A DNA stretch of 64,000 nucleotides from NCBI GenBank assembly GCA_015501585.1, contig JADNRY010000022.1, positions 1 to 64,000 of the forward strand, written 5' to 3'. Under the pieces are notes generated by a model that was not told the DNA's origin, ran no database searches, and saw nothing but the letters and a program-made list of their open reading frames with translations. The position numbers and the translations under genes were made by a program. This DNA is from Rhodocollybia butyracea (taxonomy: Eukaryota > Basidiomycota > Agaricomycetes > Agaricales > Omphalotaceae). Shown here one piece after another: positions 45,061 to 55,477 of the stretch; position 1 is the stretch's first letter, and the number at the start of each line of letters is the position of its first letter.

Positions 45061-46261
45061 ATAGAAGCCGGAACGGCATCCATTTAGTAGTTGGGACTAT
45101 GATAAATAAAGGGGACTGCATAAACTCTGGTCACCTTTTAGTCCGTTCGTTGGATGACTCAGACCATGGAGGGTACACTACTTATGCATTATGTCCGACT
45201 CTCTTAGTTTAAGATCAGAATTTGAAAGGTAGAGCAGCGACACGGTTGTGCTTCTCTACTGGGTTGTCTCCATTCGGACTAGTCTCCCCTAGGCAGACTC
45301 GTTATACACTGACGATCCATGTATATAGACATTCGGAGGTACGCCCGCGGATCGTTGAGGATGTCCTCGATCCCACAAGGAACAAGCATCATGAGATCCG
45401 GGAGCTCAACTTCTTGACACTGTTTCAACAAGCTGTTCAGCACCTTTGTAAATTGTTGCGTGCTCGGATCGCTGTAATCTTTCTATCAAATGATACAGAC
45501 GGCAGGAGATTTTGTAAGAGATTTTGTAAGAATCAACGCTTATAGGAGAACAGGGGGGTTGCAATGTGGAAGGATTTAAGACAGGTGAATCAGAGACGTG
45601 ATTCAGAAAAAGTAGTGTCAGGGGTATATAGCCTAACCTGGTGCGGTGGCTGAAGCCGCAGGTAGAGGAGGAGACAGCGATTGCAAGACTATAGCACTTG
45701 TTGGGGGACAAGTTGAATTCGGCCCCATATCATGTAGGGAGTGGCGCCGCTGCAGAGACAGAGATATTCCTTGTGCACCGAGCGAACTTGATGAAAATCC
45801 GGGCAACCGCCTAGATTTTATTTCGCTTTTACACTGACGGGGGGTCCATTGTATTTGTAGGCATAAGCATAACTACAGTAAAAATTGTTCAAGTCATACT
45901 AAATGGGCGCCTGGATTCTCTTTGGACTCTTGGCACCTGTTGAGCTGAGATGGAAAAGTCCCTGGTCGAAGACACTGGCCAAGTCACATAGTGTTCTCGC
46001 TTCAACGACATACATGGATTGTCAAATGTGAAACGGAATGACTCTTGTATGATACATTCATTGTATGGTGTGGTGGCAATGTAAGTATGCTCTAAGTAGA
46101 TTCTGAAAACGCGGAAAACTAATATCCTCGAAGTCCCGAATGAGACGAGGTGTTGAGTACTTTGTATTAGAGTATAGATAGGTCAAGAGGGAAGGAAATT
46201 GAAGTGACTGCTGCTTCCTTTTCCTTTTGAATTTTTTTTTTTTGGCATCCTTGCGCGCGTG
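45061..46261. other. Intergenic, no supported gene
   Basis: 1.2 kb between the TIR element and the MDV1 stop. Small open frames at 45222-45545 (+) and 45646-45837 (+) have no family resemblance. A near-tandem repeat gattttgtaagagattttgtaag occurs at about 45510-45532. Confidence 0.45.
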
Positions 46262-48809
46262 CTATAGTGACCAAACCTTCACAGTAGAGTCGCGTCCGCC
46301 GGTGACGAGATAGCGATCCATGTAGCGTAAACTCTCCACGGGACTCATATGGCCATTGGTCAACAACGTTGAATGCTGCATGCTGGTACGATTGTAAATC
46401 TGAAAAAAAAATAAGCACTATTTCAAGCAAATATCTATGGTCAAACCTTGACTCCATTTTCTCCTGTCGCTGCAATAACTTTGCGAGTATCAAACTGCAA
46501 GGCAGTCACCGGATGATCGTACTTGAGAGTCTCAAAGACGCCTCCAGTACGAACGTCCCAGATTCGAATAGTCTTGTCCAAACTTCCACTGGCAATGTGG
46601 ATTTCGTCAAATTGGAGGCAGGTAACCGGGGCTGTATGTCCTAGTAATGTTCGGTGAGCCTGTCCAGTACGCACTAGGAGGACATTAGTTGACAGGAAAG
46701 TAAAAATTCAGATAGACGACGTACTATCCCACATCCGCACTCCACCATCCCCACTACCGCTGACCAAACCATAGCCCCAGAACTGAACTCCGCCAACAAA
46801 GTCCTCGTACATATCCCAGCTTCCATCTGCACGAGGAGGCATTGGGACGGCAAAGTTACCCACAGAAGCCGCGGTTCCAGCAAAGAGGTTATTCGGAATT
46901 GATGAAGTGAGAGACTGTGATGGATGAGCTATCGCCCACAGGATATCCATGGTCATGACACATTGGCCGGTTCCTAAATCCCATTGTCTTAAAGTCTTGT
47001 CTGACGCACCAGTAACCTAAAAGCGACGATTAAGCGCGGAAAGCCATTGAAACATCGAATGACGCACCAGGCAATTATCCTCAAAGAACAAAGTAGTCAC
47101 CGCTTTTGTATGGCCTTCCAGTACACGAAGGCAAGCTGCATCCTCCTTTTGCTCCTGTTCCTTGCCATTCCTGATACCATTTGACTTGGTATTTACATCG
47201 TCGCCCTCATCTTCCTCTGTTACATCACTCAAATTAACCATCTCCCCTTCATCGCCCCATCCGTCGCTTACGTCCATATCTACACGTCGTAGATCCCATA
47301 ACCTGACTGAAGAATCTTCGCTACCCGTTACACAAACGGTATCTTCCACTTGGATGCACTTGACAACCCCTGTATGTCCGCGTAGGCGGCCAAGTTCTGT
47401 TCCAGAGAACAGATCCCAGACGATTGGCTGTGAGTCCTCGGAAGATGCACTGACAAGGGTGCCGTATGGTTCTGAGAAATCAAGAGCTGTTATTGGTGCA
47501 GCGTGACTATCCAGTGTCTGGATGATATCTTAAAATTATACAAATGGTCCAGAGTTAGGCACATACCATGAACGCAACACCTGGAGGTAGCTCGTCGTGT
47601 TCAGAAGGTAGAAAGGCAGGGCCTGATGATCCGTTCAATCGACTTGGCAAACAATATCACCAGGCACCACATACCTTTGCGTCGCCTAGAACTGTGCGGT
47701 ATTTGAAACGACTGCGGTATGCGATTTGAACTTGACTGTGGTACTCGGTTTGAACTAGATTGCTCAAACTCTAAGCGTTCTTTGACCCCTTCCACTAGAA
47801 GTGATATTGAAATCATCGAGTAAGAATACGAGTAAGAAACTAACACTCATCATCAAGCTCCAGCTCGTCCTCCTGAAGCTTAATAAGATCTTGCTCAAGT
47901 TTGGCTCGAATGTCATCTAACGCCGCAATTTTGTTGGTGATCTCCATGATCTCATTGTTGACCAGGCTCTGGAATTCATATGAGTACAGCAGGAAGACAG
48001 AAGGCCGCACGCACCCTTTTGACATGGATATTCTCCTTGTCACGAAGGATCTCTTTCCTCTGACGCGTCAGCTCGTCTTTACCAAGCAGCTTAGTTGCGC
48101 TCAGACTTTCTCTCCCTCTTTTCTTTCCTTTCCGTAGTGTAGCATCGGACCTTGGAACTAACACAACATCATCCTCGCTGGCAACGCTCTGTCCCTCATG
48201 GTCTTCCTCTTCCATAAGAAGACCTCGGCATTCATCCCAAGCTTCTTGAGCCCGATATGCGGCGCATCGACACTCCGCATCTGCCTTCTTCGTGATTTGC
48301 TTTGCTCCGCACTGGGAACTGTCGCGTTAAATCCTCGAAGCAAACTGACATTGGAAGCAACTCCGTCTGGTTCAGGGACTTCAACATTGAGGAGCTGCTC
48401 TGTTGCCTCTACGATTTCCAAGTCGCGCGAAGTCAAGCGACGGGAACCCATTCCGAGTTTAAGCGGTGCACGGCCCAGAGTCGCAAAGTCCATCCGTGAA
48501 CGGGATACTGAAGGATGGCTGAGGCTTTCACGAGGCTTGGAAGAGGCCGCATATGTTGCATTCATCATTCTGGGGGTCATTATCACTGGTGCTACTGTAG
48601 ACCGGGAGAATCAGGAATGGTCTTACACGAGTCGGAATTCACGTACAGTCTGATAATATCTTTGTTTTTCGTGAAAACGGCGCCTTGAAAGCCTTCTGCA
48701 TGACCTGCAGAGTAGTAGGCGGAGCTACTGAAGTATTGATAGGATCCAAATTGTGCCGGCCATTTCCTCTGGGGTCATCCTGGGATGAGCCAGGCCTATC
48801 TGAGGACAT
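46262..48809 (-). CDS. MDV1: Mitochondrial division protein MDV1 (WD40)
   Basis: Adaptor that links Fis1 on the outer mitochondrial membrane to the dynamin Dnm1. Start at 48809: MSSDRPGSSQDDPRGNGRHN, FKAPFSRKTKILSD|LAPVIM, TPRMMNATYAASSKPRESL. The coiled coil is LVNNEIMEITNKIAALDDIR with AKLEQDLIKLQEDELELDDE. WD40 propeller: TLDSHAAPITALDFSEPYGT, QPIVWDLFSGTELGRLRGHT, DSSVRLWDLR, LRVLEGHTKAVTTLFFEDNC, ASDKTLRQWDLGTGQCVMTM, GDGGVRMWD, TGQAHRTLLGHTAPVTCLQF, LDKTIRIWDVRTGGVFETLK and RDSTVKVWSL. The acidic loop in repeat 3 and the long insert with QCVMTMD are typical of Mdv1/Caf4. The frame slips at 48223-48224: one more C (G in the sense) is needed to pass from LGMNAE to GLLMEEEDHEGQSVASEDD. Confidence 0.92.
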
Positions 48810-48972
48810 AAAAGGGGAAGATGAGAAAAATTTAGCAAGACTATGGACGTCGAGAACAAGTAGTCGTTACAACTCTCACGTGTCTCCTGGCGCTCAATGC
48901 AGCTGCTTTGGGAATTGCACTGTTGCTACATGAAATAATTCTAGTATACAGTTGGAATACACAAATCTCTAT

Positions 48973-49710
48973 CTATGCAGTCATCGAAGACCCAAAATCA
49001 ACTACGAGGTCAACACCCAATGCTCTGAGATCATATTCTCGTCGGAAGAGGGGAAGCGACGGACGGTCAACCTTGGATGCTGGAACAGAGGAATTACTAG
49101 CATCTGGTTCTGCTTGCAATAAAGAATTATTCTCCGGTAAACTCCTTGACTTTAGTAAAGACAATAAGCTTTGAGCTAAAGACAATGAACGAGCCGTCGG
49201 TGCAGGCATGACTGTTTTGGGCATCAGAGTATTGCTCTCGGTCTCCTGGCGTTCAAGCTCTTGCACGAGACTCTGTTCTTGTTTTTCGAGACTGTCTTTG
49301 ACCTTTTGCACGCTCAGGATTTCCCACTGGGACGTGTTGAAAGGTTCAAAGAAACCAGCTGTTGAGATATCACACCAGCAGCGATCCACTGGGGAGATGG
49401 CAGGTGGAAGAGGTTTGGAGTAGGAAGGGGAAAGCGTGGAATTGAGTGCCTGGCCAAAAGTCGTAATGTTTTCGGCCCAAGGCGTTGAAAGTGGAACGTC
49501 CAACGATATCGGTGACCAGTAACACGTTGAAACGAACAATGTAGTAAGCAGAACGATGCAATAAAAGCTGAGCAGAGAATTAGCTTGGAAGTACTGGAAT
49601 ATGAGAAAACTTACCATGGTTTTGCGTGAATCATCAGCGTGAGGAGGAAAAGCAGTAGGAAGATCGGGGGAGCTGTGGGCAAAGGTAGAAGTATCAAAGG
49701 AAGAAACCAT
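48973..49710 (-). CDS. Predicted single-pass membrane protein, function unknown
   Basis: Start at 49710 (MVSSFDTSTFAHSSPDLPTA). Near residues 35-70 there is one hydrophobic stretch (NSLLSFYCIVLLTTLFVSTC). Then come a Ser/Pro-rich outer or inner part, a conserved-looking VDRCWCDISTAGFFEPFNTS and WEILSVQKVKDSLEKQEQSL, a coiled coil (VQELERQETES) and a Ser/Leu-rich tail ending FGSSMTA. A GTAAGT...AG pair within the frame would remove the membrane segment but breaks the frame, so I read it as one exon. The Asn-x-Thr/Ser sites suggest a lumenal or outer face. I do not recognise a family. Confidence 0.55.
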   Translation of the reverse strand: MVSSFDTSTFAHSSPDLPTAFPPHADDSRKTMVSFLIFQYFQANSLLSFYCIVLLTTLFVSTCYWSPISLDVPLSTPWAENITTFGQALNSTLSPSYSKPLPPAISPVDRCWCDISTAGFFEPFNTSQWEILSVQKVKDSLEKQEQSLVQELERQETESNTLMPKTVMPAPTARSLSLAQSLLSLLKSRSLPENNSLLQAEPDASNSSVPASKVDRPSLPLFRREYDLRALGVDLVVDFGSSMTA

Positions 49711-49906
49711 CTTGTACACCTTTTTTAAAGAAGCAGAATTTAGCACAAAATAATAAATGAAGCATTGATATAAAACTAACCACATCTTGCCTTTTGGTGA
49801 AGGATCGAGTTACGTGCCGTTTACTTACGTCAGCTGGTTCGAGACCTTTCGATAAAATTCGTTCGAACTTTATTAACTTGCTCCTCACCATCAACTTTTC
49901 TTTCTA

Positions 49907-50905
49907 ATGCCTCAACATCCTGAAATTCTCTGGGCTCAGCGCAGCTCGACTTCAACGCCTGAAAAAGTACGCGTGTTGAAAAACGCGATCAGCTCACGAT
50001 CTGCACCATGCTGACGCGTCTTTCCCCTTCTTTCGCTTGGTAGAACGTCGTTTATCTCACAATAAACCTTCCCGACATCAAAGAGTCTTCTCTAAAATTC
50101 GGGATCAGTGAAACGACACTCAGTTTTAGTGCCACTGCTGGAGAGTTAGTCGTCGGTTCCTCTCTTTTAAAAATATCGTTTGATCATTTTCGTTCGTGCA
50201 GTGCGGCCAAAGGTATAGAAGAGAAGGATTACGCTTTCGAGGTCGAGTTTTACAAAGAAATCAACGCCACGGTTTGTGCTTTTTTATGCTTTTTTCTTTG
50301 TCAACCCGACTGAACCATGGGTGTGGCGTTCGGTCCAGGAATCGACTAAGCGCCTAAACTCGCGCTCTCTGTATCTAATCCTCCGTAAAAAAGACCTGGA
50401 GGAAGAATACTGGCCTCGTATTACCAAGGAAAAGGTCAAAAACTCCCATATCAAAACCGATTTCAGTAAATGGGTGGACGAGGATGAACAGGATGAAGCT
50501 GCTGCTCCTGCAGAGGATGACGATATGATGGGCATGGGTGGCATGGGTGGGATGCCTGGGATGGGTGGGATGGGCGGAATGCCTGGAATGGGCGGAATGC
50601 CTGGAATGGGCGGAATGCCTGGAATGGGCGGAATGCCTGGGATGGGTGGAATGCCTGGGATGGGTGGAATGCTGGTATGGGTGGAATGCCTGGTATGGAG
50701 GGCATGGACTTTGAAAAGGCAAGACCCGCTTTTCTCTCTCTCTCTTCACCAACTAAATGATTCCATTCTTTTATTGCAGATGATGGCACAGATGGGACAG
50801 ATGGGTGGAGGAGGAGATGGACCTTCAGGCAGTGGTGGTGATGAAGATGATGAATCTGATGATGATGGCCCTCCACCCCTCGAGGAGGTTGAGGCTGCCA
50901 AATAG
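49907..50905 (+). CDS. SBA1: Hsp90 co-chaperone p23/SBA1
   Basis: Stabilises closed, ATP-bound Hsp90. Start at 49907 ([20 protein letters not shown]), short introns, then the CS domain: [73 protein letters not shown] and [20 protein letters not shown] with [11 protein letters not shown]. The p23 signature ([21 protein letters not shown]) is intact. A Gly-Met repeat ([10 protein letters not shown]..., 18-nt units, 50530-50700) and an acidic tail ([20 protein letters not shown]) follow. The end of the repeat is ambiguous. Either one C is missing at 50672 and the frame continues [11 protein letters not shown] before a GC-AG intron, or a GTATGG donor at about 50675 is used, giving [13 protein letters not shown] in frame. 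Both end at 50905. Confidence 0.9.
50526..50700 (+). repeat. Short tandem repeat coding Gly-Met-Pro-Gly-Met-Gly in p23
   Basis: About nine imperfect 18-nt units of the ggaatgcctggaatgggc type. Units alternate between gga/ggg and the array ends with a unit lacking one C. Repeats of this kind often differ in copy number between strains. Confidence 0.8.
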
Positions 50906-51233
50906 ATGATGGACCGAACAATATCTGCTGGATCTTTCAATCGCGTTTGTTGAAGTTGTATCTTTCTTGTATCTCAAATCGACATGATTAGAATCTTAGT
51001 TTCGAATGTCAAAAATTTTGTGCGATTGCCTCGTCCTAAGCTTATTTGCTAACAGTTTTGTTCCACTCATCCATCAGTTTTCTTCAAGTGACTACTAGGC
51101 TACTACAGCTATGTACATGAATTAAATAAATACACCCCCGTCATATTCATGGGCAATAATGATAATATATGAATTAGATCATAAGAAATGGTGGTCATTG
51201 AAGATCGTGAAACCTTTGTATCCCCCCCTTGCT

Positions 51234-52660
51234 TTATGCAGCAGAAGCAGCAGCGGTAGCAGATCCTCCAGCAGATGCAGTGAACTAGAGAAACAGCATC
51301 AGGATTTTTGTCCAAAAGCAACAAGCAAAATTCCACATACGTAAACACAGTCATCGAGACCTCCGTGCTGGGCTACCGGGACAATCACCGGCTGGTGGTT
51401 GGATGAAGAGTTGATCGAACAGAGACGGTAAGTTCCAGCAGGGAGACCATTCGTAACAGGAGCGGACACGGCACCGTTCACAGCAGGAGTGTTAACACCC
51501 TTGAAGAAGGCAAAGGTCTGTGGGTTTGTTGGGGCAGTGTCAGCTAGGCCGTTGATCGCCTCGACGACGAAATGAGTGTGGCCAATGATTGTACCCAGTG
51601 CGTTGAGCTGCTGTGGGGCCGCAAAGTAGTTCTCATTTGCGTTCACAAAGTTACCAGTTTCGAGGTTCTGAATGTTCATCGTAATGTTAAACGCAGTGTT
51701 GGCAGTGATAGTGTCACCGTTCGCTGGGCTCAAAAATTTACTAGAGGGCATGTTGCCCACGCCAGGAATGGTTCCGATTGGAGCAGGGTTACATGAACCA
51801 CTAGTGATTTGCAGGCCATTGGTGATAGGGAGGTTGCCCTGGGTCAGACAGTAGTTGATGAAGTTGTTGTTCGAGGTGATGGAAGCAACCTGACCAGTTT
51901 CTTGGACATCTTGGCCGTTGTTTAGGAATCCGGAGGCGATGACACGGGGGTCGAGCGTTAATGATGACTGAGGGTCGGGGTTGTTCTCGGTTGCCCCAGC
52001 TGTGATGGAGTCGGTGGACAGAGAACCAGTCGCAGTGATTGTGTTTGAGCCCGTAGAGTCACCCGTAGATGTGTTGTTAGAGCTGGTTACAGAAGAACCA
52101 GAGTTTGAGTTATCCGTTGTCGAGGTGGACGTAGAGGTCGATGCAGCGGCACTTGAGCTCGAGCTCGACGTATCGGAAGTACTAGCTCCAGTCGACCTCG
52201 AAGCAGAAGTAGCTCCGGTCTACACGGTCACGATATAAATTAGGAATTGGTAAAATGCTATCCAAAGAGGAGAGACTTACAGCAGCAATGCGAGTGTCCA
52301 AGTCGGACTGTGTGGTACACGTAGTCAGAGTACCGGAGTTTCCACCATCCAAGGGAATAGCAGCACAGATGGTACCGGCAGCGCACTACAGATCCGCATG
52401 CAAGCTGAGCAATCAATAAGAAGAAAATCAATATCGAAGACTTACCGATTGGAGAACAAACTTTCCGCCCACACACTGCGCAAACTTTCCAGTAACACAT
52501 GCATCCTCTCCGGCAGTACAGGAGGCACTCGTACTCAAAGTTTTGTACTGGTTGTTAAGAGCAATAGCCGCTTGGCCGTTTGCTAGATCAGTCGCATCGC
52601 GACGCATGGGCGCGCAGCGGCGGCCATGGCGAGAGCAAGAGCAACAAAGGAAGAACGCAT
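51234..52660 (-). CDS. Secreted protein with Cys-rich N-terminal module (paralog A)
   Basis: Start at 52660 with a hydrophobic signal (MRSSFVALALAMAAAA). A Cys module follows: SCTAGEDACVTGKFAQCVGG, KFVLQSCAAGTICAAIPLDG and TLTTCTTQSDLDTRI. Six Cys and the CVxGKFAQCxxGKFVxxxC spacing resemble CBM19-like chitin-binding modules. A Ser/Thr-rich linker (~80 residues) leads to the core shared with paralog B: LDPRVIASGFLNNGQDVQET, NNFINYCLTQGNLPITNGLQ, TSGSCNPAPIGTIP, NMPSSKFLSPANGDTITANT, NENYFAAPQQLNALGTIIGH, RLCSINSSSNHQPVIVPVAQ and HGGLDDCVY|FTASAGG. Ends SAA at 51234. Just after the signal the frame slips by one base around 52607-52620 (reading MRRDATDLANGQA). The core is widespread in Agaricomycetes as far as I recall, with no known activity. 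It is probably a cell-wall or matrix protein. Confidence 0.75.
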
Positions 52661-53464
52661 TTCTAATGAATCGATGGGGATGGGTATAGAAAAAGAGTGT
52701 AGTTGTAGTAGGCAAATGAAGGACACCAGGTCAGATCTTGTTGAAGGAGAAAGAACAAGCAGCCACGATCTCGGATCGAGAGAAAGGAACGAAGACGAAT
52801 GAGTAGAGTGAAAATGGACAACTTGTTCTGAGATATTAATCTTTTTTATACTGAGCTGCATATTTAGGCACAGGTGATTTCGGTTCGATTGACCACTTCT
52901 CTCTAAGCAATGGGAGGCCAAAGATGGATACTATTCCGTTTCAGAGTATCCTCGGCAGGTCCAATGATGCAAAGCGCTGCTTGAAATCATAGAAACTAGA
53001 TCCGTTCAACATAATCAGTTATGATGTATCTATAGGTGCCGCATGGTTTTACAGAAAATGCCACTGTTCAACACAGTTGACACAATCACATACTATTTGA
53101 GCGAACAGGTGAAACAAAAGCTCACCAGTGGGTCCGAATAACCCAACAGATGAAACGAGAGCTCACCAGTGTGCTCGACAAAAACCCAAGATACAATATG
53201 CATATTCCAACAGTGTTCTTTGCTTGTATGAGCTCTTGGTAAACAATGAATTGAGATTAGGGATAAGTAGCAGCATATCACAGCATATCACAGCACATCA
53301 CAGTGATCCGTCAACGCAGCAATCATTATTTTAGCTTGCAGAGAACCGAGAACGTTAGCGAATAGCAACAGCCCATGGGTAAGTACCAGGCTACCATAGG
53401 CTGCTATCTGCTGCTATCCCTCCAGCGACCGTAGTTCAAGCACTGGATTCCGAGACAACCAAGT
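52661..53464. other. Intergenic: promoter of paralog A and 3' flank of the HAD gene
   Basis: No gene seen. An atcacagcatatcacagcacatcacag triplet (about 53276-53304) is a short imperfect tandem repeat. Confidence 0.45.
52841..52850 (-). promoter_or_regulatory. TATA box of secreted paralog A
   Basis: TATAAAAAAG on the minus strand about 180 bp upstream of the start codon. Paralog B also has a TATA box, which suits strongly expressed, regulated secretory genes. Assignment is by position only. Confidence 0.4.
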
Positions 53465-54571
53465 TCATTCCGGAACGTTAATAGTGAGTTCTATTCCTTC
53501 GGCTACTCGACGAACTTGAAGACTATCCGCCTTTCTATGAGTAAGATACTTGGGGTAAAATCGGACACTTACTGGGTCAAATCGGGTACGATAAAGTCCG
53601 GGTTTGCATCAGATTTCTCCAGAGTGTCTCGGGAGGTGGATGTGCAGACTGCAAGTGTTGTCGCCCCAGCAGCTCTTCCAGCTTTCAATCCAGAGATGGC
53701 ATCCTCCACGACCAAACCTGCAATGATACCAAGGTCAATGGGGTTCAGAACTGTTTGCTCTGTTTGTCCTACTCACACTTTGCGGGATTTGCGCGACAGT
53801 GAGCGGCACCGATAATATACGGCTCTGGATGAGGCTTTCCCTGTGTTACATCGTTCGAGGTAACGATTTTGACGTCTGGCAACGGAATCCCGCATTGTTT
53901 TAGAGCACGAGGAGCATAGTAATTGGTAGCTGAGCCAAAAGATCAGTAACAGCCATATTAACAGTAGCGGCAGATTACTCACCAGAGGTGACAATGGTGT
54001 AGTCGGCTTTGAGGGAGTTGAGCTAACGGGAACCAATGAGATTCAAGTAGTGAGTATGGAGGAGGCCGAGATCTTTTTGATTCTGATCATCACCGTTGAG
54101 AGCAGTTCTAAAACGCCAGGAAGGACGACTGGTCCGCCTTTAATGACTTGCTCTTCGAATCGTTCTATCTCTGCCTATATAGATGGGCATGCCATAAGTC
54201 GGGAACAGACATCAAACGATAAATCGCGAACAAGCAGTTGCTGTTCCTCTTGGATTCCGCATATATCTTTCAAGGTATCGTAGAGTCTTTTCCCATGGGT
54301 TGCATGAACCATTGCAGCCGTATCACCGAGCCCATAGTCGGTACAGAAAATGGCCCAGGCATTGTATAATCCAGGCGTAGAGTCAATCAACGTGCTGGCG
54401 AGCGGCTGTAAACAAAACAATCATGTATTTGTATATATCTGTATACTCACCCATCCATATCAAAAAGGATCTGGGGGACGCACAATAATGTTCAGTCAGT
54501 GACATGGTTGCTGGATACTAGCTGATACGCACCGCATCTACAGTGACAGTTTTGGGCGCTGGCACTGGCAT
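53465..54571 (-). CDS. HAD-superfamily sugar/glycerol phosphatase (Gpp1/Dog1-like)
   Basis: Cytosolic phosphatase of the beta-phosphoglucomutase-like HAD group. Start at 54571 (MPVPAPKTVTVDA), intron, ILFDMDG, a second intron whose acceptor is the later of two CAG sites, then TLIDSTPGLYNAWAIFCTDY. Together these give motif I DMDGTL with both Asp. Cap region: TAAMVHATHGKRLYDTLKDI. Motif II: ADYTIVTSATNYYAPRALKQ. Motif III: VTQGKPHPEPYIIGA (Lys). Motif IV: VVEDAISGLKAGRAAGATTL. The C-terminus, after a last intron, reads KADSLQVRRVAEGIELTINV. Gpp1 (glycerol 3-phosphate) and Dog1/2 (deoxyglucose 6-phosphate) share this layout and cannot be separated by eye. It lies between the two secreted paralogs. 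Confidence 0.88.
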
Positions 54572-55477
54572 AACTGAGAGAGAGACGCTGGAGTACGAGC
54601 ACAAACTTGGCCAGAGCTCTTCACAACTGAACTTGAGTCTAAGAGGCAAACAGGTCTGTTATTGGCTGACTAGATACCACTCTCAGATAAACAAGAAAAG
54701 CAGATCAGTGTGAAAAAAGTCACGACTTGTCGAAATGGCCCGAGGATAATCAGACTTTGCCTGTTTAGACTAATTATAGTCACCAAGGACAACGTTCAAA
54801 ACAATTGACAGCTACCGAAGGTTCCATCAACGTCCAGACTTAAGGACCAATCAAGGACTCAAAAAAATTTTATGTTGGTAACACCGTAACTTTGCGGGGA
54901 CCGGCGGTCGTAGACATGCATGCGGTGATTCAAGAAAGCACATTTCAAGAAAAGTTACTGGAGAATACGGCCTTGAACATCTGGCCGCAATTTCCGAAAT
55001 CTACTTTGGTTGCCTTGGTTTCCATCGCATCCCTGGGTACGTCCTTTTGTCGACGCAGGAAGAAAAATACAAGGCCTAGTCTAAAACGCAGTCCAAAACT
55101 AGCTTACTAGCTTCATCAAGCTTGAACGTCGTCTGTAAACGTTTGGGCTGTCGTTGTTGGCACACTGTGCGATCAACGCTTTAATCAGCGCTGGTAAGTA
55201 TGTGACTGACAACGAACAGCACATCAAGCGACTGTCATTACATATTGAACCATCTGACCGCTAGACTATAAATACAAACCATTAGAAAATGTCCCACAAC
55301 CTTCGTTCTCCCTTCCTTCCTTTCCCTCACCTTCCCCGTCTCTTTTTCTCCAAGCTCACCCTTTGAACTTGCGATCAGCGATCGTTCAGGCTAGTCCTTC
55401 ATTTTCACGACTCTCTTGACCTGGTTGTCCTGCACATCTTTCTCTTCTAAACTCTCGCTTAAAACACATTTGGAATC
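54572..55477. other. Intergenic: promoters of HAD gene and secreted paralog B
   Basis: 900 bp between divergent genes. An open frame at 54892-55110 (+) ends without a recognisable protein and I do not call it. The 55300-55380 stretch is strongly pyrimidine-rich (ccttccttcctttccctc), a common leader feature of highly expressed fungal genes. Confidence 0.45.
55267..55274 (+). promoter_or_regulatory. TATA box of secreted paralog B
   Basis: TATAAATA about 210 bp before the start codon and ~35 bp before the pyrimidine-rich leader at 55300-55380, a fitting spacing for transcription start. By position only. Confidence 0.45.

Noticed and set aside
45646..45837. Small protein on the plus strand
   Set aside because: No family, no upstream promoter evidence, composition like random GC-rich sequence.
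49565..49620. An intron (GTAAGT...GCTCAG) in the membrane protein
   Set aside because: Removing its 47 nt destroys the frame; reading through gives a good membrane segment.
54892..55110. A short gene before secreted paralog B
   Set aside because: No conserved sequence and no leader or splice signals; it lies in the shared promoter region.
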